Assembly (NCBI GenBank): GCA_051646055.1
Contig: JBOFCM010000160.1
Location: forward strand, 1-20,750
Source: JAGNZR01 sp051646055
GTDB lineage: Bacteria > Fusobacteriota > Fusobacteriia > Fusobacteriales > Fusobacteriaceae
DNA: 20,750 bases
Direction: 5' to 3'
Below the pieces are notes generated by a model. That model saw nothing but the letters and a program-made list of their open reading frames with translations, was not told the origin of the DNA and made no database searches. The first letter of the stretch is position 1. Each line of letters opens with the position of its first letter. The position numbers and the translations under genes were made by a program. Shown here piece after piece: positions 6,375 to 12,852 of the stretch.

Positions 6375-7241
6375 TTACAGCTCCAAAATCTGATTCTCTT
6401 GGGAAATGATATAGTTTTTATGTTCTAAATCTTCTCTTAATTTGTTCTCACTAAGGACACTGTTTGTGTGGTTAAAATGAGAAAATATTATCCTACAATT
6501 TTTTCTCTCTAAAACTCCCTCTTCCATGGCTTTGACAGTTTCCTCTATGGAAGGATGGGGGATTTCACTGTAATCTCTTCCCCTCTCTTTTCCAATCTCA
6601 TTCTTGCTATAAAAAGTTGCATCGATTACAGCATATTCACACTCTTCCAATATACCGTTTACCTTATCTTCTATCCCTTTCCAGGAATCTAGATCTGGAA
6701 GAAAAAGAAGTTTCTTCGTTCCCTTTATGAGGAAACCAAAAGTATCCGCATACTCATTTCTATGGGGAAACTCTATTGGAATCACGTGAAAATTAGAGGC
6801 TATCTCTAGAGGGACTCTATCTTGAAAAACTTCACATACTATATTCCCTCTTTTTATCAACTGGTCCCAGGGAGCATTTTTCTCCAAAAATCTTTTCATC
6901 TTTTCGCTTACATAGACCTTGACTTTTTTGGTGTTCAGAGCCTCTTTCCCTAAATAGAAAAGTCCAGTATAATGACCTATATGTGCATGGGTGAGAAATA
7001 TACCGTCCAGTCTCTCGTTTTCACAATCAAATTCCTGAAGCCTCTCATACTGATCTGTAAATGCTGGTGTAGCCTCAAACATATATTTTTTCCCAGTCTC
7101 CTCATGATAAACTCCCAAGGATACGGGAAGTCTTCTTTCCCTCTCTCCTTTTTTTATGCTACTGCACATTTTACATCTGCATCCCACCTGTGGGATTCCT
7201 GCATCCTGAGCTGTTCCTAAAAATTTAACTTTAAGCTTCAT
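6375..7241 (-). CDS. PqqB-like metallo-beta-lactamase-fold protein
   Basis: The 288-residue protein has the MBL-fold N-terminus of the PqqB family (LGTAQDAGIPQVGC) with a cysteine cluster C21-x-C23-x2-C26, a probable structural metal site. The metal motif reads THAHIGH (84-90), so the Asp of the classic HxHxDH is Gly. Later metal-region residues are seen in EFPHRNEYADTFGF, FLPDLDSW, DATFYS and FSHFNHTN. PqqB proper hydroxylates a tyrosine side chain in the PqqA-derived peptide; no pqq gene is visible, so this is a paralogue of unknown substrate. It overlaps the transporter gene by 11 bp (GAGGT ribosome binding site inside that gene), so it is co-expressed under the same tyrosine-type leader. 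That link suggests, but does not prove, a substrate related to tyrosine. It could equally be a phosphodiesterase-like hydrolase. Confidence 0.85.
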   Translation of the reverse strand: MKLKVKFLGTAQDAGIPQVGCRCKMCSSIKKGERERRLPVSLGVYHEETGKKYMFEATPAFTDQYERLQEFDCENERLDGIFLTHAHIGHYTGLFYLGKEALNTKKVKVYVSEKMKRFLEKNAPWDQLIKRGNIVCEVFQDRVPLEIASNFHVIPIEFPHRNEYADTFGFLIKGTKKLLFLPDLDSWKGIEDKVNGILEECEYAVIDATFYSKNEIGKERGRDYSEIPHPSIEETVKAMEEGVLERKNCRIIFSHFNHTNSVLSENKLREDLEHKNYIISQENQILEL

Positions 7242-8649
7242 ATCTTACCTCGCCTCCATCTATTTTTTTAATATCTTTAGATTTTATTACGTTTAAAATC
7301 AGACTGAATGCCAGAAGAGTTATGGGGAACACTAAGAAAGGCAGTACTGACTCCATCTCCACGCCGAGTGTCCTTCCTATAAATATTCCGGGAACACTCC
7401 AGGGAACAAGGGTTATTCCAACTGTTCCTGTACTTTCAACTATTCTGGTCAGATCTTTATTCTGGCTTCCCAATTTTTCAGCCAGAGGCAAAAATAGGGA
7501 TATGGGAAGTATTATAGCCAACAGCTGTGCTCCAGTGGATATTCCTATTATAAGGGATAGTATAAAAACTGCTGCTTTCAGCTGTTTACTTGATTTTACA
7601 GAGGAACTGATTTTTTTTAAAAGGTTTTCCAGGAGATTACACTCCCTTATTATACCTATGATACATCCTATAAAAATTATGGTTACTGCTGTACTTCCTG
7701 CTTCAGATATTCCTCCTTTTGAAAAGAGTTTTGTCAGAGTGGGATTTTGGAAATTCAGCTTGACTCCTCCCATTATATTCTTTAAAATTTCCCCGTTTTC
7801 AAAGGGTTGAAAGATAATTCCAGAAAGAAATCCCAGAATAACTGCAGTAAAGAGGACAATATTGGAGGGGATTTTTTTTATTCCCATCAGGATTATAATA
7901 ATTGGAAAGATAAAAAGCAGGGGTGTTATATGGAAAGAAGCTTCCAAAGAGTTCAGAAAAGATAGTGTCTCTGTGTAGTTGCTGCTGACTATAAATCTTC
8001 TTCCTATTCTCTCGAAGATAAGAAGAGAAAGAAGAAAGGCAGGAACAGTATCCCACATCATATATCTGATATGCTGGAAAAGGTCCACCTCTCCCAGGGA
8101 GGCTGCAATGTTTGTAGTATCTGAAAGAGGGGACATCTTATCTCCTAAAAAAGCTCCAGAAACAACGGCTCCAGCTATTATATTAGGAGGGAATCCCATC
8201 TGGGATCCGATTATCATAAGAGATACACCGATGGTCCCTATGGAGGTGAAAGATGTGCCTGTCATAAGGGCCGTTATTCCTGTGAGAATCATTACCCAGG
8301 GAAGGAAAAAATTAAAGCTCAGCATATGGAAACCGTAAAATACCATGGCCGGGATTATTCCTCCCATTATCCAGCTACTGATTATAAATCCAACTAAAAT
8401 TATTGTCAAAAGGGCTGGAAATATAATTTTTACCCCTTGTCCCATTGCGTTTTCAATCTCCCTCATGGAATATCCCCTTATAAAACTTATGGCTGCAGCC
8501 AAGGTTATCCCACCTAAAAGAGCGGGAATTATCCCTGATTGCCATTTTAACACTGAGAAAAAACCAAGAAAAACTATTGTCACCATGGGAATACAGTCTG
8601 CCAAGAAACTTTCTTTTATAATTTTGCTTATACTATCCGATCCGATCAT
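7231..8649 (-). CDS. NhaC-family transporter, annotated as Na+/H+ antiporter; candidate tyrosine transporter
   Basis: A 472-residue polytopic inner-membrane protein with about 11-12 hydrophobic segments. Family signatures include GTSFTSIGTIGVSLMI and GAFLGDKMSPLSDTTNIA, which place it in the NhaC group of the ion transporter superfamily. Members include Na+/H+ antiporters and malate-lactate antiporters (MleN). The Bacillus relative YheL has been predicted to carry tyrosine because of tyrosine-type T-box control. The start is ATG 8649 with GGAGG at 8656-8660. The upstream leader with five tandem Tyr codons and a terminator strongly suggests expression when charged tRNA-Tyr is scarce, hence tyrosine import. 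Family membership is clear; the substrate is inference. It is followed, with an 11-bp overlap, by the PqqB-like gene, and the pair ends at the bidirectional terminator. Confidence 0.93.
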   Translation of the reverse strand: MIGSDSISKIIKESFLADCIPMVTIVFLGFFSVLKWQSGIIPALLGGITLAAAISFIRGYSMREIENAMGQGVKIIFPALLTIILVGFIISSWIMGGIIPAMVFYGFHMLSFNFFLPWVMILTGITALMTGTSFTSIGTIGVSLMIIGSQMGFPPNIIAGAVVSGAFLGDKMSPLSDTTNIAASLGEVDLFQHIRYMMWDTVPAFLLSLLIFERIGRRFIVSSNYTETLSFLNSLEASFHITPLLFIFPIIIILMGIKKIPSNIVLFTAVILGFLSGIIFQPFENGEILKNIMGGVKLNFQNPTLTKLFSKGGISEAGSTAVTIIFIGCIIGIIRECNLLENLLKKISSSVKSSKQLKAAVFILSLIIGISTGAQLLAIILPISLFLPLAEKLGSQNKDLTRIVESTGTVGITLVPWSVPGIFIGRTLGVEMESVLPFLVFPITLLAFSLILNVIKSKDIKKIDGGEVRYEA

Positions 8650-8672
8650 ATTAAACCTCCATATTTTAAATT

Positions 8673-8707
8673 AAAAAAAACCCATAGGCTGTAGAACCTA
8701 TGAGTTT
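8673..8707 (-). terminator. Attenuator terminator in the NhaC-family leader
   Basis: Read on the minus strand: AAACTCATAGG (8707-8697), loop TTCTACAG, CCTATGGGTTT (8688-8678), then a run of eight T (8680-8673) that includes the last three bases of the stem. The 11-bp stem has one T-G pair. It lies 24 bases before the transporter start codon, so it must be bypassed for expression. Confidence 0.85.
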
Positions 8708-8794
8708 CTAAAAATATAGAAGTTGTCACAAAGTTATCAGCCTATTGTATACTTTAGATAAAGCAAAACTAGGCTAATATTTTAAATATTAACC
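8684..8794 (-). promoter_or_regulatory. Alternative pairing segments of a tyrosine attenuator
   Basis: RNA segments in order: 0 = GGTTAATAT (8794-8786), one base after the leader stop; 1 = TATTAGCCTA (8779-8770); 2 = TAGGCTGATA (8744-8735); then terminator arms 3 and 4. Segments 0 and 1 form a 9-bp hairpin (GGTTAATAT / ATATTAGCC, loop TTAAA). Segments 1 and 2 pair over 10 bp with one T-G. Segment 2 (ATAGGCTG, 8745-8738) pairs perfectly over 8 bp with CAGCCTAT (8691-8684) of the terminator, which would block it. The pairings are mutually exclusive, as an attenuator needs. Confidence 0.7.
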
Positions 8795-8795
8795 T

Positions 8796-8843
8796 TCACC
8801 TTATATAATAGTAATAGTAAGCATTAAACTTTGTGTTTGACAT
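8796..8843 (-). CDS. Leader peptide with five consecutive Tyr codons
   Basis: The 15-residue open frame MSNTKFNAYYYYYIR runs from ATG 8843 to TGA 8796. It has an excellent ribosome binding site AAAAGGAG (8858-8851), seven bases from the ATG. Codons 9-13 (8819-8805) are TAC TAT TAC TAT TAT. It sits about 30 bases after a promoter and about 90 bases before an intrinsic terminator, with competing hairpins in between. This is the layout of ribosome-mediated attenuation leaders (as in trp, his and phe operons). The peptide itself need have no function: its translation speed would report charged tRNA-Tyr. The mixed Tyr codons argue against a simple repeat artefact. Confidence 0.8.
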   Translation of the reverse strand: MSNTKFNAYYYYYIR

Positions 8844-8875
8844 ATCTTCTCTCCTTTTATTTTTTTATTTGGATT

Positions 8876-8904
8876 ACTATACCATAGATAGATCCACATT
8901 ACAA
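8876..8904 (-). promoter_or_regulatory. Promoter of the tyrosine leader / NhaC-family operon
   Basis: Read on the minus strand: TTGTAA (8904-8899), a 17-bp spacer ending in TGG (extended -10), and TATAGT (8881-8876). It starts 11 bases after the end of the bicupin gene, from which readthrough could also enter, as no terminator lies between. Confidence 0.65.
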
Positions 8905-8915
8905 TCTTTTTATTT

Positions 8916-9587
8916 TTACATCTCTATAAGCTGGTATTTGGAATCTGTTTCTCCTGTAATCTCATAGAGCCTGTCAGCAGGGATGAGTATTATCTCTTCT
9001 GAATTTAGAATGTGGTCAGTTTCCTCAATGTTTACCCTAAGAGTCCCCTCTAGATTAAAGATAAGAGTATCATTGTTTACCCTGTTGTTCTCTATCTCTT
9101 CCCCTGCACTAATAGAGAATAGGATAGATGTGGCACTTTCCCTCTGGTAAATTCTTTTACTTACGATTCCCCCTTTATTGTAGTGAAGAGAATCTTGAAG
9201 TTTCATAATCTTAGACTTTTCGATATTGTTTATTCCTGTCATAGCTGATTCTCCAGCTATTCTTACCACTGTAAGGAGCATTTTGAACTCCTCTAGAGCT
9301 AGAAGTGAGTGGGGAATATTGGCAGGCATAACTATGGATTCCCCCTGACTTAGGATATATTTTTCACTTCCTATAGTGATCTCTACTTTTCCTGCAAGAA
9401 CTATGACCATAGCATCTCCAGGAGCTGAATGAGTCCCGATACTTTCTCCTTTGTCAAAGGCAAAGAGAGTTAGCCCTACGCCGTTTTTTTGAGCTAGAAC
9501 TAAACTGCTCACAGAATTTTTACCCACCTGAATCTGATTTTCCAGTTTTAAAACTTCTTCATTTTTCAAATTTTTAAATGTTAACAT
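8916..9587 (-). CDS. Two-domain cupin protein
   Basis: The 223-residue protein has two cupin barrels. The first (about 30-110) is typical: GESIGTHSAPGDAMVIVLAG followed by GESIVMPANIPHSL. It keeps His53 and His93, but the second His of the HxH motif is replaced, so metal binding may be altered. The second barrel (about 135-223) is degenerate, lacking the His motif (SAGEEIENNRVNNDTLIFNLEG). The start is ATG 9587 after GGGAGG. Small cupins of this type are often annotated as cupin-domain or stress proteins; no enzyme activity can be assigned. It lies directly upstream of the tyrosine leader in the same direction, so partial cotranscription is possible, but a separate promoter lies between them. 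Confidence 0.85.
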   Translation of the reverse strand: MLTFKNLKNEEVLKLENQIQVGKNSVSSLVLAQKNGVGLTLFAFDKGESIGTHSAPGDAMVIVLAGKVEITIGSEKYILSQGESIVMPANIPHSLLALEEFKMLLTVVRIAGESAMTGINNIEKSKIMKLQDSLHYNKGGIVSKRIYQRESATSILFSISAGEEIENNRVNNDTLIFNLEGTLRVNIEETDHILNSEEIILIPADRLYEITGETDSKYQLIEM

Positions 9588-9628
9588 TGAAACCTCCCTC
9601 GATATTTTATTATGTTTTAAGTATAACT

Positions 9629-9678
9629 CTTTTTATAAAAAAAATCGGTAACATAGGTTTCTTTTTTATAAAAAAAAT
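9629..9678. repeat. Tandem A/T motif in the cupin / Cys-protein divergent region
   Basis: CTTTTTATAAAAAAAAT (9629-9645) is repeated as CTTTTTTATAAAAAAAAT (9661-9678), 32 bases apart (three helical turns). It lies between divergent genes and may be a paired regulator site or an A-tract bend. Confidence 0.4.
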
Positions 9679-9764
9679 ATTATTATTCTCTAAACCTTGA
9701 TTTTTACAGTTTTTTAGGGTAAACATAAAGTATAATAAACAAAAAAATTTAAAAGGAGAATCAG

Positions 9765-10256
9765 ATGAAAAGAAAAATTATGTTCACGGCTTTTCTGTTG
9801 GTATTTGGACTAACTGTTACAAAAGGTGTCGAAGCAGCAGCAAAAGATGTAAAATTTACAGAAGTTCCTTATGGAGCTTGTCCTAAAAAAATGACTGTAG
9901 AAGTTAAAGACGGTAAAATTGCTCATTTTTCAGCTGAAAGAGGATGTAATGGAAATTTGAGAGCACTGGGTATACTTCTCGAAGGAAAAAAAGTAGAAGA
10001 TGTAGTAGCACTTTTAGATGACAATCACTGTACTGGAGCTGTGTTGACTGGCTATACCTCATGTATGGATAATCTTGCTGAGATGCTGAAATATCATTCT
10101 TTAGGAATGGGAAATGGTCATGCTGAAGCTATCAGAGAAAATCAAAAATCTGGAAATAAAGTAACTGAAAAAAAATTAGAAACTAAAAAAACAGCTTCTT
10201 TGGGTCATATTTGTGTAGGTTGTGGATTCTGCTCCGCAAGTCAAAAAAATGGATAA
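9765..10256 (+). CDS. Exported TSCPD-like Cys-rich protein
   Basis: The 163-residue product starts at ATG 9765 after AAAAGGAG, with a TATAAT at 9731-9736. It has a signal peptide (MKRK, hydrophobic core, probable cleavage after GVEA or AAA near residue 24-26). The body (about 32-110) matches the TSCPD-type domain of the TIGR03905 family: VPYGACPKK, ERGCNGNL, a VEDVVALL helix, and YTSCMDNLAEML, with C39, C61, C89 and C100. That domain is normally found in small cytoplasmic proteins or at the C-terminus of ribonucleotide reductase; a signal peptide is unusual. A linker rich in Lys, Glu and Thr leads to a C-terminal CVGCGFC motif (C150, C153, C156) able to bind metal or do thiol chemistry. The FMN-binding gene follows after 30 bases, suggesting joint expression and an exported redox role (inference). 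Confidence 0.75.
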   Translation: MKRKIMFTAFLLVFGLTVTKGVEAAAKDVKFTEVPYGACPKKMTVEVKDGKIAHFSAERGCNGNLRALGILLEGKKVEDVVALLDDNHCTGAVLTGYTSCMDNLAEMLKYHSLGMGNGHAEAIRENQKSGNKVTEKKLETKKTASLGHICVGCGFCSASQKNG

Positions 10257-10286
10257 TTACTAATTCTATATAATCGGGAGGAAATT

Positions 10287-10601
10287 ATGAAAAAAATAAT
10301 GATATTGGCAATTTTAACTCTTTCCACACTCACTTTTTCAAAAACTATAAAAAAAGAGGGAGTAGCTTTTGCTTTTAAAGGAGATATGAAAGTAGAGGTA
10401 GAATTAGAAGGGAAAAAAATTCTAGGAATAAAAGTTTTGAGCCACGAGGATACTCCGAAATATGCTGATCCCGCAATTGAAGAGATAACAGAGGAGATTC
10501 TGAAAAAACAATCCACAGAAGGTATTGATGATGTTGCAGGTGCAACATATACTTCTAGAGGACTTAAAGAAGCAGTGCAGAATGCTTTAGATAAAAAATA
10601 A
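10287..10601 (+). CDS. Exported FMN-binding domain protein
   Basis: The 104-residue protein starts at ATG 10287 after GGGAGG. A short signal peptide (MKKIMILAILTLSTLTFS) precedes a single FMN_bind domain. The flavinylation motif is DDVAGATYTS (81-90); in RnfG, NqrC and other exported flavoproteins this class of motif carries FMN covalently linked to Thr through phosphodiester, attached by the ApbE transferase. The HEDTPKYADPAIEEI stretch is the usual middle of the domain. It probably transfers electrons on the outer side of the inner membrane. Its small size means it holds only the flavin module; partners are unknown. It lies 30 bases after the Cys-rich exported protein, so the two are likely in one transcript. 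Confidence 0.87.
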   Translation: MKKIMILAILTLSTLTFSKTIKKEGVAFAFKGDMKVEVELEGKKILGIKVLSHEDTPKYADPAIEEITEEILKKQSTEGIDDVAGATYTSRGLKEAVQNALDKK

Positions 10602-10681
10602 AAATATCTAATCTAAAAAAGGAAAGATGTGGATAATACAGTATATTATTGTACCAAAATATGTAAGGAGGAATGTGTTAT

Positions 10682-10960
10682 ATGCCAATGACAAAAATTA
10701 AAGATTGTGATGCAATGAAATGTGTTTACAACAAAGATGGAGGATGCCATACATATGGGATAAATGTAGGAGATGATACCCCAGTTTGTGATACCTATAT
10801 GGTAGGAGCAGAAAAAGCGGGAGTGGCCGCAATGGGCGGTATAGGTTCATGCAAAGTGAAAGACTGCTACTATAACAATGCTTTAGAATGTTCCGCTAAA
10901 GAGATACATATGCATCAAAAACGTGGGCATGTAGACTGTACAACATTCAGAACTAAGTAA
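10682..10960 (+). CDS. Double DUF1540 Cys-rich small protein
   Basis: The 92-residue protein is made of two DUF1540-type units, each with four Cys. Unit one has C9, C14, C22, C36 (C-x4-C-x7-C-x13-C); unit two has C57, C62, C70, C86 (C-x4-C-x7-C-x15-C). The motifs DCDAMKCVYNKDGGCH and DCYYNNALECSAKEI are typical. Start ATG 10682 is chosen because AAGGAGG (10665-10671) is ten bases before it; ATG 10673 is only one base away and too close. No signal peptide, so it is cytoplasmic. The cysteine pattern suggests metal binding, but the family has no established function. It follows the FMN protein by 80 bases and ends at a terminator. Confidence 0.85.
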   Translation: MPMTKIKDCDAMKCVYNKDGGCHTYGINVGDDTPVCDTYMVGAEKAGVAAMGGIGSCKVKDCYYNNALECSAKEIHMHQKRGHVDCTTFRTK

Positions 10961-10969
10961 AAAACAGAT

Positions 10970-10991
10970 GGCAGGTGAGAACCTGCCTTTT
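10970..10991 (+). terminator. Terminator after the DUF1540 gene
   Basis: Stem GGCAGGT / ACCTGCC (7 bp) with a GAGA tetraloop, followed by TTTT. Confidence 0.85.
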
Positions 10992-11006
10992 AAAATGGGA
11001 AAATCC

Positions 11007-11036
11007 TTGATTTTTCAATATGAAGTGTTGTACAAT
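11007..11036 (+). promoter_or_regulatory. Promoter of the PAS-GGDEF gene
   Basis: TTGATT (11007-11012), an 18-bp spacer and TACAAT (11031-11036). The 11-mer CCTTGATTTTT (11005-11015) also occurs at 9695-9705, upstream of the exported Cys-rich gene. Confidence 0.55.
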
Positions 11037-11066
11037 ATAAAGATAAGGACATATTGAGGTGATTTG

Positions 11067-12314
11067 ATGTTGAATGAAATATTAGACAATTTAAAAATAG
11101 GTGTTGCGATAGTTGATAAAGATTTTCATCTCAAGTTTTTGAACAAATATTTGAGGGAGCTCCTTGTAGATGAGGAAACTGATTTTGAAAAAATACAGAA
11201 TCGTTTTGGAAATATTTTCAATTGCCGTAATATAGGTATTGATTTGATTTGTGGGTCAAATGAGAGTTGTAAGACCTGTGACATAACATCTGTATTGAAA
11301 AATGTCTATGAAAATCAAGATGGGATTATTTTTGATTTGGAAATCTTTTCAGATAGATTCAAAATAAAAAGAGATGGGAGATTCGAACTAAAAGGATATC
11401 CTATATATATAGGAGCTGAAAAACTTATTCAGCTTGAGATTCATGAGGTAACAGAGAAAAAAATTCTAGAAAAAAGTCTTCAGATAAAGGAAAAAAGTCA
11501 GAAGAAACTACAGATTTTTCTGGATAGAATTGAGGATTTCATATTCTATCTGAATAGAGACGAAAAGATAGAATACTGTAATAACTCCTATCTGAAATTT
11601 TTAGGAAAAACCTATGAAGAGGTAATAGGAAAAACAGAATCGGATCTAGTTCCTAAGGCTATGGCAGAAAAATGCAAAAAGAATACTACGATAGCTTTGG
11701 AAGAGGGGACGTTTTTTGAAGAAGAAAATATCTTTGGAAAATGGTATCAGACTTTTAAAGGAAAAATTGAACTTGAAGATGGAAGTGTGGGAATTTTAGG
11801 TGTGGTAAGGGATATTACTGCACAAAAAAATAGAGAAAAACAGCTGAATGAAAAGGCATATGTAGATATACTTACTGGAATTTTTAACCGGAATTATTTT
11901 GAAGAAAAAATTTCAGGGAATATGGAGTTTCAAGGGGTCTCGGCTATAGTGATAGATATAGATGATTTTAAAGAGGTAAACGACACTCGGGGTCACGAAA
12001 CTGGGGATCAGGTGCTAAAATCTGTGGCCGATATAATTAAAATAAATATAAGAAAAGAAGATTATGCTGTGAGAATGGGAGGAGATGAATTTCTTGTACT
12101 TACCCACTCCGATTCTTTAGGATTAGAAAAGATAGCAGACAGAATTCTAAATTCTGCGAGAAACATAAAGATAGGCAATATTTCTGTTTCTCTCAGTATA
12201 GGTGTAGGAATAAACAGATCTGGAGAGAAGGAACTTTCCAGAATTATAAAAGATGCAGATGAGGCACTGTATTATTCTAAACACAGCGGGAAAAATACAG
12301 TAAGTTTTAAATAG
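11067..12314 (+). CDS. PAS-PAS-GGDEF diguanylate cyclase with Cys-containing sensor
   Basis: The 415-residue protein is predicted to make c-di-GMP in the cytoplasm. The start is ATG 11067 after GAGGTGAT; an adjacent in-frame TTG is less likely. The N-terminal PAS-like domain (about 1-135) contains NC...LICG...ESCKTC (C53, C62, C68, C71), the Cys pattern seen in some PAS sensors and plausibly binding metal or sensing redox state. A coiled linker follows, then a second PAS (about 149-255; FYLNRDEKIEYCNNSYLKFL) and a GGDEF domain (about 262-415). The active site is intact (VRMGGDEF), and the product-inhibition I-site RKED lies at the usual place, so it is likely active and feedback-controlled. 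No transmembrane segment is present. The outer membrane protein gene follows after 16 bases. Confidence 0.92.
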   Translation: MLNEILDNLKIGVAIVDKDFHLKFLNKYLRELLVDEETDFEKIQNRFGNIFNCRNIGIDLICGSNESCKTCDITSVLKNVYENQDGIIFDLEIFSDRFKIKRDGRFELKGYPIYIGAEKLIQLEIHEVTEKKILEKSLQIKEKSQKKLQIFLDRIEDFIFYLNRDEKIEYCNNSYLKFLGKTYEEVIGKTESDLVPKAMAEKCKKNTTIALEEGTFFEEENIFGKWYQTFKGKIELEDGSVGILGVVRDITAQKNREKQLNEKAYVDILTGIFNRNYFEEKISGNMEFQGVSAIVIDIDDFKEVNDTRGHETGDQVLKSVADIIKINIRKEDYAVRMGGDEFLVLTHSDSLGLEKIADRILNSARNIKIGNISVSLSIGVGINRSGEKELSRIIKDADEALYYSKHSGKNTVSFK

Positions 12315-12330
12315 GGGGAAATATAATATT

Positions 12331-12825
12331 ATGAAAAAATTACTTTTAGGAGCACTTTGTGCCCTGTCAATGACAGCTTATTCTCTAGATACACATCTGA
12401 GATTCGGAGGAATCACAACTGGAAAAACCTATTCAGGAGAAAAGGCTGGAGAAAATTATGCACCAGCAGTGGGACTTGAAATTACTCAGTCACTTCTGCT
12501 GTTTGATGTGGGAGCAGGAATCCAGTATAATGGGGGAAATTCTGCATTGGATATAGACACTGTTCCAGCATATCTTCTTGCTAGATGGAATATATTCCCT
12601 ATAGGAATAAAACCATATCTTGTAGCTAAAGCAGGAAAATCTATATATACAAAAGAGAAAATTTCTGGAGATAACCCAGAGGCAACATATTTTTATGGGG
12701 CCGGTTTAGGTATGAATATCAGCTTCCTACAGGGAGAGATACTTTACTCAAGGACAGAACTGGAAGATTCTAGAAAATATGATTCTATGGATCAGGTTTC
12801 ACTGATGTTAGGATACAGATTCTAA
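12331..12825 (+). CDS. Small outer membrane beta-barrel protein
   Basis: The 164-residue product starts at ATG 12331 after a G-rich GGGGGA site. It has a signal peptide (MKKLLLGALCALSMTAYS) and then alternating amphipathic strands rich in Gly and Tyr, ending GYRF. A terminal Phe is the recognition signal for BAM-dependent outer membrane insertion. The length allows an eight-stranded barrel. Features such as AGLGMNISF-like and VSLMLGYRF strands are generic for the OmpA/OmpX-like class; no ligand can be assigned. It lies 16 bases after the PAS-GGDEF gene and 27 before the glyoxalase-fold gene, consistent with one operon. Confidence 0.82.
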   Translation: MKKLLLGALCALSMTAYSLDTHLRFGGITTGKTYSGEKAGENYAPAVGLEITQSLLLFDVGAGIQYNGGNSALDIDTVPAYLLARWNIFPIGIKPYLVAKAGKSIYTKEKISGDNPEATYFYGAGLGMNISFLQGEILYSRTELEDSRKYDSMDQVSLMLGYRF

Positions 12826-12852
12826 TTCTAAAAATACAGGAGGAGAGAGATT

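Noticed and set aside
7322..8674. Long + strand reading frames opposite the NhaC-family gene
   Set aside because: They have no ribosome binding sites or family signatures and mirror the codon bias of the membrane protein on the other strand.
8673..8915. T-box riboswitch before the NhaC-family gene
   Set aside because: No T-box core sequence (GGTGGNACCGCG-like) and no suitable specifier stem is visible, while a translated Tyr-rich leader with its own ribosome binding site is.
10673..10681. ATG 10673 as start of the DUF1540 gene
   Set aside because: It is one base after AAGGAGG, too close for initiation; ATG 10682 has normal spacing.
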